Shown piece after piece: positions 1 through 11,800 of a stretch of 64,000 nucleotides of DNA. The DNA is from Scedosporium boydii (lineage: Eukaryota > Ascomycota > Sordariomycetes > Microascales > Microascaceae), in the NCBI GenBank assembly GCA_002221725.1, contig NJFT01000178.1, positions 1-64,000 of the forward strand, in the 5' to 3' direction. The notes below the pieces were generated by a model that did not search any database, was not told the origin of the DNA, and saw nothing but the letters and a program-made list of their open reading frames with translations. Numbering within the stretch: position 1 is the stretch's first letter; each line of letters begins with the position of its first letter. Position numbers and translations under genes: made by a program.

Positions 1-3000
1 TTTTCCTCCGTAGCCAAGTTTTGAGCTAGAATGGCGCAGGTAATGAGCAGTTAATAAAAAACGATTGGTCCTAGATGCTTAAGACATTTTTTCTAAAGTT
101 TACTTTTCTTTGTGCTCTGTGAAATAGAAAGTCCCTGGCATGTATCTGTGAAGTTCTCGAGGTCCCGATTATGCCATGGTGCCGCTTATATGGTCGAGTT
201 CAGTGCCGCCATGACACAGAACCCCCCTACACCCAGCAGCGCCAGTTAAACGCTCGGAAACCCACTGCTTCTTAAGCAGCAGAAGGGCTAATACCATTTC
301 GCGGACCTGAGGTTCTTAATTTCAACAGAGATCTTTTTGTAAGATGTGAGTCGTAACCGTCTATTTCAGGTTATGGCTACCATAGGTGGGGGCGAGTGAG
401 AGACTATGTACAAGCCAGGGTTATACGAACTCGCCGGGCCAAACGGACGAGGATCTTCTAAGAGCTCCCTCGGTTGGAAGACGAGAGGTAGTTCGGTCCA
501 ACTGGATGCTCTCCGAGCAGGCTCGGCTTAAAGACCCCGAAGACTGGAGAGATATCAGAGCCACCCTGCGCCCTGCTTGCACAGTTAATGCTGAAGCTTT
601 CGTCGTTTGCTCACTCAGCCCCAGTGCCGAATCATGTCCCAGGAGCCAGGCATCACGCCGCGCCCTTAAGAACATCAAGAACGAAAAGGCTCACTTGGCG
701 CACACCCCAGTCCCCAGTTACCCAACGCCAGCTCACTTGCTTTCTTTCCACACGCCTTAGTCCTAGATAGAGCGCATGATTTAGCATCACTCCACGACAA
801 AAGCTCCACAGGTACTGGATGGAAGAGCAGGGGATCCAATCCTTCGGCTTGCTTGGTAATGGAGTCCAGCCCGCCGCGCATCTGGAGAGAGTAAAAGCTA
901 CCTTAATTAGCATGGCAGGGAGAGTGTCCCCGTGGGAGGGCCGAGAGGTCTATTCTCGTAACCCTGTTGTAAACGCAAACCCCTCCTCGACCTCTTGGCC
1001 GACCTAAGCCATGTTGGCGACCTGCATTCTCGCCATCCCATGTGCTTATTGGAGTGGACTAGGTCTCCTCGCACATCATCGACCTAGAGCCGTATGGAGA
1101 CGGCTCACTTCTTATATCCAACTCGAGCTAGTTTCTGCAACAGCCCTCGTACCCTAAAACCATTAACACGCTTCACTCAAGCTCTGCTGACGGTCACCAA
1201 AGCTTTCTATCCATCAGCTCGCGGAAAGCCGCGCCGTCAGCTCGGACGCCTCGTCTTATTTTGTCAAGCTCCAGCTCGGTTAAGCATGGACTTCCGCCTT
1301 TTTCCCACCCGAAGGAAGTTTATTCGCAACCAAAAAAAGTTAAGGTTGCCCAAGTTTAAAACTTAACTTCAGCTGTCCTTACCGCTTCGAGGAAGTGGAA
1401 AAGACCCCCCAACCGGGGAATTGGCGAGAGGGCTGAGGGCTGTGCTCAATTAGGTTTCAATATCACGCATTGACCCGAGAGAGGAAAGCTCCGAAGGCAT
1501 TGCCAACCTAGCTCGAAGCTAATTGCTGGATTTGCGGAGAGGGTGTTGGAAGTCTGGGAGGTGGAGGACAAGGGAGCACCAGCCTTATTTCTAATTTTAG
1601 CAGCATCCGGAGTGACACGTTAAGCTTGTCATCGAGTCGGATTGGTTGGATCACGACTGTACTGTCTCACCAGGCTGGGGCTGTGTTAGCTGTGAAATGC
1701 AGACGATGATGATGAGTTTGTGAGGTTGTAGCTCCAACACTATTTCGAGGTAGGACTATACATACACTTTTCCAAGGACAGGCATGAGGAAAAAGGGTCC
1801 TTCGAACTGAGATCCCCGCAAGGAATCTATTCCCGGTCAGAAACAGAAATGACGCCTCCACCGAAGAGGGCTGTCAAATATGTCCAGTCCACGTCGAGCA
1901 AAAGTCTTGGCCGTCCAACGGCTGGAGTGCCGACTACACCCAACCATCATCTGCATCTCTCTGGACAGTGCAGGATGCTTCGCGGGCAGTGCAAGGTTTG
2001 CAACGTTTCTCTTTAATTCGTTTACATGGACCGCAGATGGCATTATCGCGATGATGGTGAAATTGGAGATGAGGCTTTTGGGACTGGGATCCGATGCCTG
2101 CACCTGCAGAGCCTGCATCTTCTCGAATTGACCAGGCTCGGCCGCGGCCCATCAAAGGATCTATCGCATAAGCATAGACGCACAATTATTTTATTATTTG
2201 TTTTATTGATTATTGCAGTGATAATTCGATCCTGAAGGAATGGCCGAGCTTGCAAAGATGCAAATGGCTTCAGCCGGCCTGATTGAAAGACCGACACGAC
2301 CGACGTTCCTTCCTCCTGACAATGATCCGATGGATCTACGAAAGGACACCGTCGATCTACACGTACTCAACGAAGCTATTCTCGCCTGCATCTGTAAAAC
2401 GCCACATTGAGAGGAAAAAAAAGAAGAAGAAAACAAGAAGAAAAGGGAGCCAAAAAATAATGACATCACCAGATGTCTCTCTTTTGCTGCAATAGCAAAA
2501 ACAACTTATAGAGTACAAGTACTTGTGGTCCCTCCCACATCCCACTCCGGTGCATGTCACCTTTCAAATGATGAAATGGTGCCATCTCGTGTTGAAGCCC
2601 TCACGGGACGGATCATCACGTTGTGGGGAAAGAGAAGAGATCAATTGATCCAAGTAAAATCCAAATAAAAAAAAAGACCAAAATAAAATACGAGAAATAT
2701 TCCGTGACCAGTTCAAATGTTGTGTCGCTTTTTTTCTCCGAATACAGTCAGATGAGCTGAACACGCGCCACTCAACGCAGCCGGGCAGAATGCAGCCAAT
2801 CTCGATCGGCGGAGGGCGGAAGTTGCCAAAGGTGGTGGTGGCCATGCCATTTGCGTCTAGTCTGGTTCCATGCTGTGCTTGCAGCCGAGCGCGGTGTCCC
2901 GACGTCTTGGGTTAGAGCGTTGCGACTGGGCGAGTCGGAGTCGAACAGGGCAAAGCAGCCTTGACGTAAGAATTTAGCTTCAACGGACGGAAAAGGGAAA

Positions 3001-3095
3001 AGAAGAGGAAGAGGAAGAAGAAGAAGTTGGACGAATGGTACGTAGTTTAGCTTTCGCTTCGCTTCGCCTTCCACTGCCGTGCCGTGCTTCTCGGT

Positions 3096-3177
3096 CACAC
3101 ACACACACACACTCTCTCTCTCTCTGTCTCCCTAAGTGTGTCTCTCTGTCTCCCTAAGTGTGTCTCTCTGTCTCTCA
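3096..3177. repeat. CA/CT microsatellite and 22-bp tandem repeat
   Basis: A (CA)n run (3096-3111) passes directly into a (CT)n run (to about 3125). It is followed by a 22-bp tandem unit containing CCTAAGTGTG, whose copies begin at 3131 and 3153, with a partial third copy. The repeat is plain in the sequence; no function is implied. Confidence 0.9.
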
Positions 3178-3649
3178 TTCTCGCCATCCCTTCCCTCAAT
3201 CAACAGTCTCGCCTCTCTGCTCAGCCCATCAGCCGTCCCACCCACCATCACACTTCCCAAGCTTCCCAAGAATCCAATCCCATGCCAACGTGGAGAGCCC
3301 AGAATGGCCGCAGACACCCACAAAGTTCCGGAAGCTATCCCAATTCCGGCCGAGGCTTATTCTCATTCATCCCAGACATTTGTCCGCTTGCCTCCCCTCC
3401 CCTCCACCCCTTCTCTCTTCCCCGGGACTGGCCTGGCCTGGCCCCCAAAATAGCAACCGGACATGGCCACACGAGGCTTTCGCCGGATCGTAATTGCGTT
3501 ATCCGAGCCAACTTCCTAGCTCAACCCCATTTTTTATTTTTCCTTCGAGCGGGGTCGGCCGTGCATACGCCAAGCCTGTTGCTGGCCAAGTTTCTTCCGG
3601 AGGCGTTCGCCGAAAGTGGACATGGGGCGTGGATACACCGCGGATGGTG

Positions 3650-3675
3650 AGATGATGATGGTGATGATGATGGTG
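3650..3675. repeat. GAT/GGT trinucleotide repeat
   Basis: Short imperfect GATGATGGT repeats, noncoding as far as can be seen, upstream of the repeat-protein gene. Confidence 0.8.
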
Positions 3676-3860
3676 TATGAGTGAGGCTCTTCTCGTTCAG
3701 GTGTTGGAAGCTGCGAGATGCACCGCCTCGCATCTGAACATCACATCACCGCACGAGATGACGTTTTTGGCTCTGCTAGAGCCGAGAGGAAGGTCACTCC
3801 CTCCCTCTTCCCGAGATGGATCGTATTGATGTCCGAGAGGCCTTTGGCCTTTTTTTGGAA

Positions 3861-3867
3861 TATATAA
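3861..3867 (+). promoter_or_regulatory. TATA box of the repeat-protein gene
   Basis: TATATAA lies about 270 bp upstream of the ATG at 4139. Between them is a C/A/T-rich leader with many CATCA and CACAC stretches, typical of a strongly expressed fungal gene. The assignment is by position and consensus only. Confidence 0.6.
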
Positions 3868-4012
3868 AGGTCTGTCAAGTTCGATGGTTAGGTCTCTCTT
3901 CCCTTCTTGTATCATCATCAACAACATCACTCTCAATAACACCTGATCCTACTACACACACAATACAAACTATAAGTCCTTCACTTATAGCAACTACTTC
4001 TACCTCTACCTC

Positions 4013-4022
4013 ACACACACCT

Positions 4023-4060
<38 letters not shown>
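4013..4060. repeat. (CA)n microsatellite in the 5' leader
   Basis: An uninterrupted (CA)n run from about 4024 to 4060, preceded by a shorter CACACAC stretch at 4013. It ends 78 bp before the start codon of the repeat-protein gene and so probably lies in its 5' UTR. Length variation between strains is likely. Confidence 0.92.
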
Positions 4061-4062
<2 letters not shown>

Positions 4063-4138
4063 ATCTCCTCACATCTAATACATAATCTTAATCTTTTCTT
4101 CTACTCTTCTCTCTACCATCCATCCACACAACTTCACA

Positions 4139-5248
4139 ATGAAGTACTCCTACACACTCCTCGCCTTCGCCGCCACGGCCCTCGCCCTCCCCACAGCCCA
4201 GCCCGAAGCCCAACCCGCCGATGACGGCTCCTGGGCCCCAGGCAAATACGAAGGTGGCAACACCGGCTACGACGACGGCAAGTGGGCTCCCGGCAAGTAC
4301 GAGGGCGGCAACACTGGATATGATGACGGCAAGTGGCACGGCGGCAAGGCCAGGCGAGCCGATGATGGTTCCTGGTATCCTGGAAAGTACGAGGGCGGCA
4401 ACACTGGCTACGATGACGGCAAGTGGGCGCCTGGCAAGTACGAGGGAGGCAACACCGGCTACGACGATGGAAAGTGGTATCCCGGAAAGTATCCTGGCGG
4501 CAAGGTGAGGCGCGCCGATGATGGTTCGTGGTACCCCGGAAAGTATGAGGGCGGCAACACTGGCTATGATGATGGCAAGTGGGCTCCCGGCAAGTACGAA
4601 GGTGGTAACACTGGCTATGATGACGGAAAGTGGTATCCCGGAAAGTACCCCGGCGGCAAGGTGAAGCGCGCCGACGACGGCAGCTGGTACCCCGGCAAGT
4701 ATGAGGGTGGAAACACCGGCTACGATGACGGCAAGTGGGCGCCCGGCAAATATGAGGGCGGCAACACTGGCTACGATGATGGAAAGTGGTACCCCGGAAA
4801 GTACCCCGGCGGCAAGGCCAGGAGGGCTGATGACGGCTCCTGGTGGCCCGGCAAGTACGAGGGTGGTAACACCGGCTATGATGATGGAAAGTGGGCGCCT
4901 GGAAAGTATGAGGGCGGCGAGACCGGCTACGATGATGGCCAGTGGCACGGTGACAAGGCCAAGCGCGCTGACGATGGCTCTTGGTACCCTGGAAAGTACG
5001 AGGGCGGAAACACCGGCTACGATGATGGAAAGTGGGCCCCCGGCAAGTACGAGGGTGGTGAGACTGGCTACGATGACGGCCAGTGGCACGGCGACAAGGC
5101 TAAGCGCGCTGACGATGGCTCCTGGTACCCCGGAAAGTACGAGGGCGGCGAGACTGGCTACGACGACGGCAAGTGGGAGGAGGGAAAGTATGAGGGCGGT
5201 GAGACCGGCTATGATGATGGCAAGTGGACTCCTGAGAAGTATGATTAA
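4139..5248 (+). CDS. secreted kexin-type repeat peptide precursor
   Basis: A single-exon 369-aa protein. Residues 1-17 form a signal peptide (MKYSYTLLAFAATALAL) and a short Pro/Gln-rich spacer follows. From residue 27 there are seven units starting ADDGSW: 27-73, 74-125, 126-177, 178-229, 230-276, 277-323 and 324-369. Each carries two 17-aa subrepeats of the form xPGKYEGGNTGYDDGKW. Six dibasic sites (RR, RR, RR at units 1, 2, 4; KR at units 3, 5, 6) end the first six units. Units 2-4 have a longer YPGKYPGGK tail, and units 1, 5 and 6 a short HGGK or HGDK tail. Regular dibasic spacing behind a signal peptide is the hallmark of kexin-processed precursors (known examples: mating pheromones, Ustilago Rep1, Epichloe GigA, ustiloxin precursor UstA). 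No UstY-like (DUF3328) gene is seen nearby, so a cyclic RiPP is unproven. A repetitive wall-associated protein is the alternative. Confidence 0.9.
   Translation: MKYSYTLLAFAATALALPTAQPEAQPADDGSWAPGKYEGGNTGYDDGKWAPGKYEGGNTGYDDGKWHGGKARRADDGSWYPGKYEGGNTGYDDGKWAPGKYEGGNTGYDDGKWYPGKYPGGKVRRADDGSWYPGKYEGGNTGYDDGKWAPGKYEGGNTGYDDGKWYPGKYPGGKVKRADDGSWYPGKYEGGNTGYDDGKWAPGKYEGGNTGYDDGKWYPGKYPGGKARRADDGSWWPGKYEGGNTGYDDGKWAPGKYEGGETGYDDGQWHGDKAKRADDGSWYPGKYEGGNTGYDDGKWAPGKYEGGETGYDDGQWHGDKAKRADDGSWYPGKYEGGETGYDDGKWEEGKYEGGETGYDDGKWTPEKYD
4217..5245 (+). repeat. seven-unit coding tandem repeat (141-156 bp units)
   Basis: DNA units at 4217-4357, 4358-4513, 4514-4669, 4670-4825, 4826-4966, 4967-5107 and 5108-5245. 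Each contains internal 51-bp subrepeats. Copies differ mostly at third codon positions (for example AAGTACGAGGGC versus AAGTATGAGGGT) while the peptide is nearly constant. Confidence 0.95.
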
Positions 5249-5803
5249 GGGGTTTTCTTCTCTTTTCATTTTTTTGAAAATCTAGTCTCTTTCTTTTGTC
5301 TTGGGATTTGAGCATACATCGGTTAACTGGGCTGGAGTCCTTGCATTTTTCTTTCCTTCCTGGGTCTCGGGTTATGGGTTTTCATTCCTTTCTTCTTCCA
5401 TTCATTTCTGGCATTTAGAAGGATATTTATTATAGATAATGAACAACAAGCCTTCTTCACTTCAAAAAAACTTTCCTCTTCTTGTGGACTTCGGTGTGTA
5501 AGAGACCAAGGTGATATCGACCTTACGGGGCCATTCTCTCTCCTAAACAATGCGGACGGGGAAGGACATTCAGCATGGAACGTACTTGGGACATACACTT
5601 AATCTTCGTCTCTCAAGGTCAAGGACTCGGAAAGTCGAAATGGGATCCATTGGATAAACAATACTTTCGTTGACATGCTCAGCTCCATAAAACAACATAT
5701 GAATTATACTCGATTTTTCAAAAAAAAGCCGTCCCCTAAAACGCCATTTCCTTATGTTCTCTCCGCCGTCTCATATATCGTAGCCCTCCCCCGTCTATCG
5801 CCC
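5249..5803. other. convergent intergenic region
   Basis: The 3' flank between the repeat-protein gene and POL2, which is transcribed toward it. T-rich tracts follow the stop codon. I see no further gene or RNA. Confidence 0.6.
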
Positions 5804-8800
5804 TTACATCCCCTCCAAAGTCTCCCTCACAACCGCCCCCAACATCCTCAAATCATAAAACTCCGCCACACCCCCGAAAACCCCCAACCTTTCCCTCACA
5901 TCCTCCCTCTTCAGCCCGTCCACCCACTCCCCGCTGCACGTGCAATGCTCCATGAACTCGTTCTGCTTGATGGCCCCGCACCGTCCGCACTTGAGGTCCT
6001 GCGTCGCCCACGCGACCACCATCTTCTCCACCTCGCCAACGAGCCTCTCTTCGAGGTCCAGGCGAGCCATCTCCCATCCGCAACCGCGGCACCTCCAAGT
6101 GGTATTGCTATTGTTATTACCCCCTTCGCGTCGTCTCCTTCTGGCATCCTCGTCCTCTCCATCTCCGGTAGAAGGGGGAAGCAGCAGGTCCTCGTCACGA
6201 CAAAAGTCCAACTCGCGCGGCATCGCACAATTCTCACAGCTAAAATCCCCCAACCTCAAAGTCTCCGCCGGGTTCCTAAACGCCCCGTCCTTGCTAAACT
6301 CGCGCACGTCAAACATGTTCAGCAAATCCCGCCTCAGCAACCTAGCCTCGTTGGTGACGTTCTTGTCGAGGCTGAGAACCTGCATGAGACACTTGACGAG
6401 CTCGAGCACGCCGTCCCTGCTACGGCTCTCGCTGGTAGCTTCCGCGAGGAAGAGCGAACCGGGAAGCGAGGGGAATTCGTAGTCGGCCGCCAGCTCGGCG
6501 TGCACGATCTCGCGCTGCTGCGTCTTGATGAGCGAGGCGATGTCCTTCTTTAGGGGGCGCTCGAAGTGCTTGCCGCTGATGATGTTCTCGATTGCCGGGG
6601 CCGCCTGCTCGTTGCGCTTTTCCTCGATTTGCTTCACGCGCTCACGCGTCGAAAGCTGAGTGGGGCGCGGGGCGCCGTCATCACCGTTCGACGAGGCAAG
6701 CTCGGGTCGCTTGATCCTATGCATGATGCCGATAAACTCGGCGACCCATTTGAAAAAGGTTGGCTGTACCCGCACGGGAAGGTACGTGCTCATCTGCCAG
6801 TGCATGACAGTCTCGAAGTCCTGCTCGATGACGGCATCTTCTTCTCCTCCCCCCTCGGGAAGGGTCTCGCACCCTTTCCCTCCGTAGTTGTACTCGTCGT
6901 ACCACACAAGAAAATCCCAGTACTCTTTAATCTCGAGATCGATAAAGTGGAACAGCGGCTGGCTCTTGATCGACCTCGTAATGTACTGCGCATACGACGC
7001 CGCGTTCTGCACGTCGTATTTCCCCGTCTGGAGGATCATGCGCCCCGAGTTGGCGAAGACAACCTGGCACCCCACTTTCCGGAAATCTCCCATGAGCTGC
7101 TGGAAAGCCTTACGGCAGATCAGCTGCACGTAGTAGTGCAGCGCACGGTCGTACAGGAACGAGTCCGGGTCCTCGATCCATCGCACCAGGTGGTTCACCA
7201 TCAGGTCCGCCATCGGACTACCCCTGCACGCCTCGCTCCACCATGACTTGACCATCTCCCGGAGCACGAGGATGTTGGTGTCCGAGAACGCGCCCTCCGA
7301 GTACATGATGCTGCCGTCGGTATCGCCGATCACGTCCGCAAGCCCACCCATCGGGTTCACGTCCGCGCCTTCGAGGTTGTTGATGAGTGACGCCGTGAGG
7401 ATCGTGTTGATCGCGAGGTTGCGCACCTCCATCTCGATGCATACGGCGTTGTACGTGCCCGGGTGGTTGACCGTCGGCATTTTGACAACGTCTAGCGGCC
7501 CCGTTACGTCGTCGAACTCGTGCGATCCGTGATCCGGACGCGGGCTACCGGACCACCACAGCACGACATCATTCGTAATAAGCCTCCGTGCGTAGTTGAC
7601 ATCAATGAGATACCGCGGGTCATCCTTCTCCAAATTGCAAATCGGCACATTGGCATATCTCGCCAGCGTCATTAAGTGCGTCAGCTCCCCGCCGAGTCCG
7701 AGGTAATGCCGCACAAGCCGCCTCGCCACCGCCGCCTGCCAACCGAGAGGCGGCAGAGCCCCGTCGTAGACATCATACTTGAGCGGCAGGATAGGCAGCT
7801 CTCCGAGCCCCGGAATGTCCCGCACCAAAGACTCGCGGTTGAGCGACTGGATGGCGAGAATCTGCGCCCTCGGCTCCTCCTTGCGCATCTTCTTGACCAC
7901 ATCGCCGACCTCGAGGTGCGCCTTCCGCCGCGTCGTCACCTGCGTAACCTTAAAATTGAGCTTCTCCTGGTACCGGAACAGGTCCTTAAACTGCGCGGAT
8001 TCCTCGCTGACCCCCTTTAGGTGCTCCTCGAGCCTCTGCGCGTACAGCTTCGAAAGGTTGGGAATGTCCTGGCCAGCATCTCGGTGCTTCGTAAGCATGA
8101 TGATGTGGGCCTGGTCGCTCGTCGTAGAAAAGACGCCAAAGATTTGGCGCTCGGGTGCGACGATGTGCGAAATGTAAATGTACGACACGGGGACGTCCTC
8201 TAGGTAGGTTCGGCTCTTCTGGGGTCGGATCAAGCCTGACAGGTCGAACCCTTGCTCGAGACCCTTTCCAAGCACGGCGTGCTGGGTCTCGTCAATCGTG
8301 CAGACGTTGCCTAGCTTCAGCAGGGCGCGCATGTAGAGCGGCACCGACGTCTCGTAAACACCCTCGACCGAAGGGTGAGAGCGGAGATCGCATAGCCATT
8401 GTTGCGAGGCTGTGTACGATTCCTCGGGCATCGTCATCCGATGAAGCATGGCAGACTTGTGACCGTTGGGGAGGGTATGATTGACTTTTTCCGCCACGCA
8501 GCCCTTGGGAAGAGGAGGCAACGTCGATAGTAGTCGCTTCCTCTTATAGTTGACATATATCTGACGCGGCACCCTAACCTTGAGAGTGTGGATCTTGGCA
8601 TCGATGAGCACATACGCCGTCACGATCCCGTTGGCGTCCTCGGGCTTGAGATAGATGAGCTGCCAAGTCGCCATAAAAGTCGCGTGCGCCGCGCGCATGA
8701 ACGACTGCTGGATGTTGCTGTTGCCGCCGACGACACCTCGCCTATCGCCGAAGAGCTGCCTCCTTCGCGCACGTGCCTCCTTTTGCCTCTTCCACTTCCG

Positions 8801-11800
8801 TTTCTGATACGCTAGGAATCCCGCGTAATCATCGTGCATCGACGGCATGACGGCAGGAAGCTCCTCCTCGGTCGGCTCCGCATCGGCCGGCTCGGGCGAT
8901 TTCCGTTTTAATGCAGCGGCCGCGGCCACCGCTGCCGATCTGGTCTGCGAAGACTGCAGGACGGTGCCGGGTTTAGCCTTGAGCAAGTTGTTACCAAAAT
9001 CCTCCATATCGTCAGCTCGTGGGGTGGCTGCGCGGTTCGTAATATCGTTGAGAGGTTTCTGCAGCTTAGCAAATGATAACTTGGTCTGCTGCATCTTGTC
9101 TTCCTTGGCAGCGATCCTCCGCCTCAGCCAGTCCGGATGCACGATCCTCGGCACAGGATTTTGCACTTTTTGCAGCGCTGCGGGGATGGTGATGAGCTTC
9201 TGGATGACGGAGCCGAGACGCTCGAGGTAGTAATCCCAGTCGAGAAGATCCCGCACGTCCGTGCTCGCGGGGTCCTCCTTGAGCCACTTCTTGAGGTACT
9301 TTCTCTTGGTGTCTTCGGGTGCCGACAGGATGGCGACGGGCACGGCGCGCTCCGTTACGGGGGCGTTCTTGGGGTTCGCGCAGATGATGAACTTGCAGTT
9401 CAGACCTTTATCCTTGACCATGTTGTCGCCCAGGAAATCCGCCAGACGTCGAGCCGTTGTAATACTCGTTGACTTTTGGTTGCCATACTCCTGCAGCGTC
9501 TTGCTCATGCTTCGGTTCTCCGAAATAAGATCCATGAGCTCGTCGTCGGATAAGTCGCCGCCCTTGTTGTACAAGACATCGAGCCACCGGTCAGCGACAC
9601 GCGCGACGGCACCGTAACACTCGGCCAGCGTCGCGCCCTCGAGGAAGAACTTGAAAATCTGCTGTTGGAAAATCTTGATGAGCTTCAGCTCTCCTCTTCG
9701 CTTGACTTCGAAACCTTTGAGCTCCGCCAGGCTGCCGTCGTCGTTGAAGACGGCGTACCGCTTCTTCAAATTCTTGTCCTCTTCCTTGGACGTGGGCAGG
9801 ACCATGGCTTTGTAAGGGCCGTCGACCTCGAAAAAGATGGAGTTGTCGCTGTGCGTCTCGTATCGGAAGCTCTTTTCGTCCGTAAGAGTCTGGTACTGGT
9901 GGTTCGTGAAGCGCGCATGCACTAAGTGGTTCAACATGACGCAAGGGTAAGAGATGGTAAGTTTCTTGCCATTCTTCAACTTGAAGGCAAAGTTCTCGGG
10001 AAACGATTTCGGAAGCATACACCAGATACCATCGGTATCCAGCTCCAACGGCCTACCAAGACGCTCGACGAGCTCCTTGGCCATCTGAATGATGTGAGCA
10101 CCCGTCAAGCAGGTGACGCCGGCCATCTCCATGGAGTACCAGCGAGAACCCTTTCGCATGACGTATCCGTAGAAGGAGTTTAGAATAACCTTGTGCGCTA
10201 GCTGCAGTGAGTCGAATAAGACAATCATCTTCTTAGCGGCCTCCACCTCGGACGCCGAGGCGCCGGAGGTCTTAAGCGCTTCGGTCTTGCCCTTCCACAG
10301 CTTCGCCTTGCCCTTGTAATCGTATCGACGATCACGGAAGTCGCGCACGGTATTGATGTAGAACGGGTTCTCCCGCTGGCAGATGATTGCCTCTCGAATA
10401 ATCGTTGTCGAATCTCGAATTTTGTGATAGACCTTTTGCGAGTAGAGTTGCAGCCGCTTTCGCACGAGACCGGTCTGCTCCTCGTAGCTCAGCTCGTGGA
10501 ACAACCGCATCGGCGCCTTGGGATGCTTCCCCGGGAACTTTTCACCCTCCAACGCATTCCGGATCATGTTGTACTCGTCTCGCTTCGCGGGTAGGTATTC
10601 ACCTCTCCATGCCCACGGCAACCGTCTATCGCAGGTCTTCCCCGGTCTATTGAAATCGCAGGCGGCACAATTGGCTTCGGAGATCATAGAGTCCGGTTGC
10701 AAACGATTCGTCGTCATAATGTTCGGGTACATGGATGCGACGTCCAAATGGTAGATGAGCGGGCACTCTGTTCGGTTAGCGGGCTCCTTGAGGGCGCGGA
10801 GCTGCGCGGCGATCTTCTCCTTGATCTCCTCGTAGTTCTCCACGTCATCCATGGACTTCTTCTCTTCTACCGTGATGCTGAACTCGAGCGCAGCATCCAG
10901 GTCACGAAGGAGCTCATCAACGGCTGCCGGGTCGATGGCAAAGTTGACAGGAATGTCGGATCGGAAAACGCCGGCCTCGATACTCTCGACGTGACCACCA
11001 ACGTACGTCTCGGAGTCGAGGAGGTGACCGTTCCAAAAGGCTTCTTTCGGCGCTATGTGCTTGTTGGGCAGGACAATCTCCTTCTTGTACGCCTGCACCA
11101 TCAGCAGCATCTCGCAAAGTGTACCAGTACCTTTTCGAAGGGTGTGATCGGGTCCTAGAGGAAGAATGGTGCAAAGGGAGAAGATGAACGGGTGGACGTA
11201 TTTCATGTAAAGGTAGTAGGTGGCCACGGCATCGGAGACTGAGTACTCCGCAAGCGTCTGCGGTCTTTCACTTGCGTAGGGTGTCATGAGCTCCGGGTCG
11301 AGCTCGTCAGGGTCGTATCCGAGCTTGGCAACCGTGACGGCCTTCAAACCACGCGATCCCTGGGGAAGATACGAATCTCGGTTGACCCAGTGGAAACAAT
11401 CCATGTGGACGCTGTAGTGACACTGGAACTGGTCCTCGCTATCCTTCTTCCAACCAATCTCTTGGTACATGTCGATGCCATTGAAACTAGCACGGGCTTC
11501 GACAAAGGGCCAATCGAAAAAGTCTCCGTTGTAAGTCGCGATGACCGTGGGTCTAACCTCCTTGATGTGGCCGAAAAAGCGCTCGATGACCCCCCTCTCA
11601 TTGGGCTCGTTGTAAATGGTGAAGCTGCCAGGGTATTCGGCCTTGGCGGTGTATTCGAAGTCGTGAATGTCCTCGGACACGATTTCTCGGTTCGTTATGA
11701 GGAAACCCTTACCATCGATCATGTACGAAATCATCATAATCTGATCAATGGCGGCATCGGGGAACTTCAGGGGCAGTTTCGTCGTCTCGATATCAAAGGC

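Larger units (their letters stand above)
1..3800. other. gene-poor stretch
   Basis: I find no gene here that I can support. Short open frames occur on both strands, but none has a signal peptide, a recognisable motif or a convincing splice pattern. The stretch holds simple repeats (listed separately) and a pyrimidine-rich zone from about 3.1 to 3.5 kb. It may contain remnants of old elements, but I could not recognise any. Confidence 0.6.

Noticed and set aside
386..1366. Short frames of 60-124 codons on both strands
   Set aside because: No motif, signal peptide or splice logic; overlapping frames on both strands suggest chance.
4139..5248. Reading the repeat precursor as part of a ustiloxin-like cyclic peptide cluster
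   Set aside because: No DUF3328 (UstY-like) oxidase, tyrosinase or other cluster gene is visible nearby in this window.
4088..5269. 393-codon open frame antisense to the repeat precursor, encoding a very hydrophobic repeat protein
   Set aside because: It is the mechanical complement of the repeated GKYEGG/GYDDGKW codons, which give no stop on the other strand. The sense frame has the signal peptide and dibasic sites.
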